Origin: Polyangiaceae bacterium
GTDB taxonomy: Bacteria; Myxococcota_A; Polyangia; Polyangiales; Polyangiaceae
Assembly (NCBI GenBank): GCA_020633205.1
Contig: JACKEB010000012.1
Location: 806,001 to 870,000 of the forward strand
Length of the DNA stretch: 64,000 nt
Direction: 5' to 3'
The notes under the pieces are model-generated. The model made no database searches. It saw only the letters and a list, made by a program, of their open reading frames with translations, and was not told where the DNA came from. How positions within the stretch are numbered: the first letter of the stretch is position 1; the number at the start of each line of letters is the position of its first letter. Below, piece after piece: positions 61,356 to 64,000 of the stretch. A program made the translations under genes and the position numbers.

Positions 61356-62399
61356 TCAGAAGCGCTTGCCGAGCGCCGCGCCTGCGAAGCCCGGGCCCAC
61401 AGCGGGAGTGAAGCTCACTCCGGTGTCCATGGTTGCGACGGGCTTCTCGGGGCGAGTCACGTAGAAGACGGCGGTCAGCACGCCAGCGACCACGCCTACT
61501 CCGAGCGCGATGTCGGCGAACAGGTTGAGCTGCTCACCGGAGTCTTTGAGATCCTTGGCGCCCGTCGGGTCGGTGCCGTCGTTCGCCTTGTCGTAGTCGC
61601 TCTTTTTGCCGCTCGCGAGAGCCCCCAGAACACCGAAGCCAATGAAGCCGGCGACGGCGACGCCACCCGTGATGAAGACGGTCGTTGGGATCGGGCGCTC
61701 GGTCTGCACCTGGTCCGGGCCTGTCGGACCGGTGGGACCTGTCGGGCCGGTGGGTCCCGTCGGACCGGTGGGTCCCGTCGGACCCGCGACTTCAGGCTCC
61801 TTCATTTCGAACGAGTGATCGAGCGCCGCGCTGGAGGGCGCGTCGAACTCCCATACGGCGTCCTGGTAGCCGTTGACGGAAACCGTGATCTTGTGGTGGC
61901 CCGGGCGCAGGCCGAGCTTCATCTCTTGCTCTTCGAAGGTGTAGCGGTTGTAGACGGGCTCGCCGCGCACCGGAGTGCGGACGTCGACCATCGTGGCGCC
62001 TGGCTGATCCACCTTGACGGTGATCCAGGCGACCGCTGCCTTCAGCGTGTTCAGGTCACGCGTGTACTGACTACGCTCCGCCGGGTCGATCGCGTCTTTC
62101 CCGCCCTCGAGGTACTTCGTGTAGGCGTCAATGGCCTCACCATCACGCTCGAGCTTCATCGCCGCGAGGCCGAAGTTGCCGAGGATCTTCCACGAAGGGC
62201 ACTCGGAGTAAGCGACCTTGAACTCGCGATAGGCGTCCTCGTAACGCGCGCCATCAGGGTCGGTGAGGAAATTCACGCCGGCGCCGAAATGATTGCGGCA
62301 GGAGTCGGTGATCTGAACTTCTTGAGCGCTGGCGCGGGGCGCCGCGAGGACGACGCCAGTAAGCAGGCAGGCAGGAACCAAGACGTGACGTAGAGCCAT
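61356..62399 (-). CDS. TPR/PEGA-domain exported protein with collagen-like stretch
   Basis: A 347-residue protein with a signal peptide (VLAAPRASA). A TPR-like region at ~30-120 (NFGLAAMKLERDGEAIDAYTKYLEGG) is followed by a PEGA-type beta segment at ~125-195 (PGHHKITVSVNGYQDAVWEF). Eight Gly-Pro-Thr triplets lie at ~205-230, then two TM helices (TTVFITGGVAVAGFIGFGVLGA and LFADIALGVGVVAGVLTAVFYV). Such proteins are common in myxobacteria and function is unknown. The GPT stretch is too short for certain triple-helix formation. Confidence 0.87.
   Translation of the reverse strand: MALRHVLVPACLLTGVVLAAPRASAQEVQITDSCRNHFGAGVNFLTDPDGARYEDAYREFKVAYSECPSWKILGNFGLAAMKLERDGEAIDAYTKYLEGGKDAIDPAERSQYTRDLNTLKAAVAWITVKVDQPGATMVDVRTPVRGEPVYNRYTFEEQEMKLGLRPGHHKITVSVNGYQDAVWEFDAPSSAALDHSFEMKEPEVAGPTGPTGPTGPTGPTGPTGPTGPDQVQTERPIPTTVFITGGVAVAGFIGFGVLGALASGKKSDYDKANDGTDPTGAKDLKDSGEQLNLFADIALGVGVVAGVLTAVFYVTRPEKPVATMDTGVSFTPAVGPGFAGAALGKRF
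61714..61791. repeat. Collagen-like Gly-Pro-Thr coding repeat
   Basis: A 9-bp-based tandem repeat (ggacctgtcgggccggtggg type units) coding for eight GPT triplets on the minus strand in the TPR/PEGA gene. Confidence 0.85.
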
Positions 62400-62508
62400 G
62401 GGATCTCGATGTTTTCAGACCTGTGCCTCACGCGGCAACTTCATTCTTGCGCAGTGCGACCAAGACTTTGACCATCGCCTTCAACGGCATCGCCGATATC
62501 CGCGAAAT

Positions 62509-63594
62509 ATGGCTTCTTTTCCTGATCAACAACCCAAACCAAACGAACCGGGGGTCCGTGCACTGCGCGTGGTGATTCAGCGGCCGGGCGGCTACGACCA
62601 ACTGCGCCTCGAGCGAGGCGACCCTCCCAGCCCCTCGACCGACGAGCGCCTGCTCCAGAGCCTGGCGGTTGGGGTCAACTACGCCGATTGCGTGGTGCGC
62701 ATGGGCCTCTACGCCTCGGCCCGCAAATACGTGGGCTGGCCGATCACCCCAGGCTTCGAGCTGGTTGGCTTCGAACCCGGCGACCCCCTACGAACGCCCC
62801 GCCTCGCCCTCACGCGCTTCAACGCTTATGCAAGTCACGCCGCCATCGACCAGCGGCTGATCTTTCCCTTGCCTCGAGGATACAGCGTTGAAGAAGCCGC
62901 GGGCTTCCCCACCACGGCGCTGACTGCCTGGTACGCGCTGCGGCGCCTGTGCGCTGTCGAATCCGGGATGCGCGTCTTGGTGCACAGCGCCGCCGGCGGT
63001 GTCGGTCTGCGCCTGTTGCAGATGTGTCGGATCCTGGGCGCCGAAGCGGTGGGACTCGTTGGAGCGCCCCACAAGGCTCACACTGTGGAAGCGTGTGATG
63101 CGCGCGTGATCGTGAAAGGGCGGCGCCCCTGGTGGCAAGCGGCGCGAGAACTCACTCCTCGCGGATACGACATCGTGCTGGATGCTACCGGCGCCGAAAC
63201 ACTGCGCCATAGCTACGACTTGCTCGCTCCCATGGGGCGCCTGGTGATCTACGGCTTCCACAGTATGTTGCCCAAGAGCGCTTCAGGTGCAGGCAGTGCG
63301 TTCGCTCCCACGGCGCTGCTGCGCCTGGCTCGCACCTACATTTCGACGCCGCGCTTCAACCCCCTAGCCTTGACCGGGGACAACAAGAGCGTGCTCGGCT
63401 TCAACCTGAGCTACCTCTTCGACGAAGTGCCCCTGGCTCAGCGCGGCATGCAGGAGCTCCTGGCGTGGGCCAGCCTGGGCAAGCTGCCCCCGCTGCCAAC
63501 CGAAGTGTTTCCTTTCGCAGAGGTCGCCGCGGCCCACGCGCGCCTCGAGTCGGGGCAAACCACCGGGAAGTTGGTGCTGAGCCTCGAGCGCTAG
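62509..63594 (+). CDS. Quinone oxidoreductase-like (MDR superfamily) protein
   Basis: A 361-residue medium-chain dehydrogenase/reductase from ATG 62509. The substrate-binding half includes GVNYADCVVRMGLYASARKYVGWPITPGFELVG, and the cofactor half has VLVHSAAGGVGLRLLQMCRILGA and YDIVLDATGAETLRHSYDLLAPMGRLVIYG. No zinc ligands of alcohol dehydrogenases are seen, consistent with the zeta-crystallin/VAT-1-like branch that uses NADPH. An extra 37 codons upstream are not needed. It is divergent from the TPR/PEGA gene. Confidence 0.92.
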   Translation: MASFPDQQPKPNEPGVRALRVVIQRPGGYDQLRLERGDPPSPSTDERLLQSLAVGVNYADCVVRMGLYASARKYVGWPITPGFELVGFEPGDPLRTPRLALTRFNAYASHAAIDQRLIFPLPRGYSVEEAAGFPTTALTAWYALRRLCAVESGMRVLVHSAAGGVGLRLLQMCRILGAEAVGLVGAPHKAHTVEACDARVIVKGRRPWWQAARELTPRGYDIVLDATGAETLRHSYDLLAPMGRLVIYGFHSMLPKSASGAGSAFAPTALLRLARTYISTPRFNPLALTGDNKSVLGFNLSYLFDEVPLAQRGMQELLAWASLGKLPPLPTEVFPFAEVAAAHARLESGQTTGKLVLSLER

Positions 63595-63652
63595 GCGCCG
63601 CGGAAGCCAGACCCTTTACGTGAGCCCACCCGGGTGCCATGTCCCCCTCCCC

Positions 63653-64000
63653 GTGAGTTCCAAGAACCCGAACGCAAACCAGAGTTGGCAAGATCCCCCG
63701 AGCGACCTTCCGCCGCCGGTTTCACGCCGTGTGCGCCTCGCAACAGGCCTGGAGTACCACTGTCTCGAGTGGAACGCGGAGAGCGACGCCCAGCACACGG
63801 TGTTCCTGATCCATGGCTTCTTGGATCTGGGGCGTAGCTGGCAACCAGTGGTCGAGTCAGGGCTGGGCGCTGGGCTCCACTTGGTAGCTCCGGATATGCG
63901 GGGGCACGGCTTGAGCGATCGGGTCGGGCCGGGTGGCTACTACCACTTCATGGATTACCTCGCGGATCTGGCCTCGCTGGTGGAGCAGCTCGGCCGCGAA
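63653..64000 (+). CDS. Alpha/beta hydrolase (partial, runs off right edge)
   Basis: An open frame from GTG 63653 to the last base, 116 codons, still open. It has the alpha/beta hydrolase opening HTVFLIHGFLDLGRSW (oxyanion HG) and VAPDMRGHGLSDRV, typical of this fold. The nucleophile Ser and the rest are outside the window. GTG 63620 is an in-frame alternative start. Confidence 0.85.
   Translation, partial: MSSKNPNANQSWQDPPSDLPPPVSRRVRLATGLEYHCLEWNAESDAQHTVFLIHGFLDLGRSWQPVVESGLGAGLHLVAPDMRGHGLSDRVGPGGYYHFMDYLADLASLVEQLGRE

Overview
The window is a 64-kb chromosomal segment of a high-GC bacterium, most likely a myxobacterium (Myxococcota, probably Polyangiales-like). The signs are a MYXO-CTERM-type C-terminus on a giant Cys-rich surface protein, about fifteen probable lipoproteins (many with Gly/Ala/Ser/Thr-rich linkers just after the lipobox Cys), two large Ser/Thr kinases, and frequent GTG starts. 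This assignment is inference from family content; no rRNA, tRNA, CRISPR array, phage or transposase was recognised.

Layout. 1-6.2 kb: a lipoprotein with an alpha/beta-hydrolase domain (cut by the left edge), apt with an unusual basic N-terminal extension, surE, a membrane-anchored unknown, and a BolA/CGFS-glutaredoxin pair ending at a clear terminator. 6.2-16.3 kb: a DUF4139 protein, unknowns, ferrochelatase, an SDR oxidoreductase, P5C dehydrogenase (pruA) and a divergent RtcB-like protein. 16.7-24.7 kb: a 1124-residue helical-repeat/Ser-Thr kinase, a lipoprotein, a polytopic membrane protein, a methyl-accepting chemotaxis protein and a lipoprotein overlapping it. 24.7-30 kb: an L,D-transpeptidase lipoprotein, a membrane protein, a small Cys-rich lipoprotein and a sulfatase-fold lipoprotein with an atypical active site. 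29.9-35.0 kb: a tightly coupled four-gene operon encoding a Gld-type ABC exporter (ATPase, permease, GldG-like protein, DUF4340 protein). 35.2-38.7 kb: queG, a small membrane protein, a dienelactone-hydrolase-like protein and a ferritin-like protein.

38.8-49.5 kb is rich in secreted redox-type lipoproteins: a di-haem cytochrome-like protein, two fibronectin-III proteins ending in PSCyt1-like cytochrome modules, and a MauG/cytochrome c peroxidase-like di-haem protein, interspersed with a Ser/Thr kinase and a surface lipoprotein of unknown role. 49.7-55.1 kb is a molybdenum locus: modABC preceded by two amino-acid-kinase-fold genes that match the two subunits of molybdenum storage protein (MosA/MosB), with a methyltransferase gene 13 bp upstream. 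55.6-61.2 kb encodes a 1859-residue lipoprotein with 20 disintegrin-loop-like Cys repeats and a MYXO-CTERM end. The right end has a TPR/PEGA protein with a collagen-like GPT repeat, a zinc-independent quinone-oxidoreductase-like enzyme and a partial alpha/beta hydrolase.

The most interesting elements are the Mo uptake-plus-storage operon, the disintegrin-like giant, the cluster of FnIII/cytochrome lipoproteins and short tandem repeats (14-18 bp units) placed between genes. All family assignments come from reading motifs; no database search or alignment was run.
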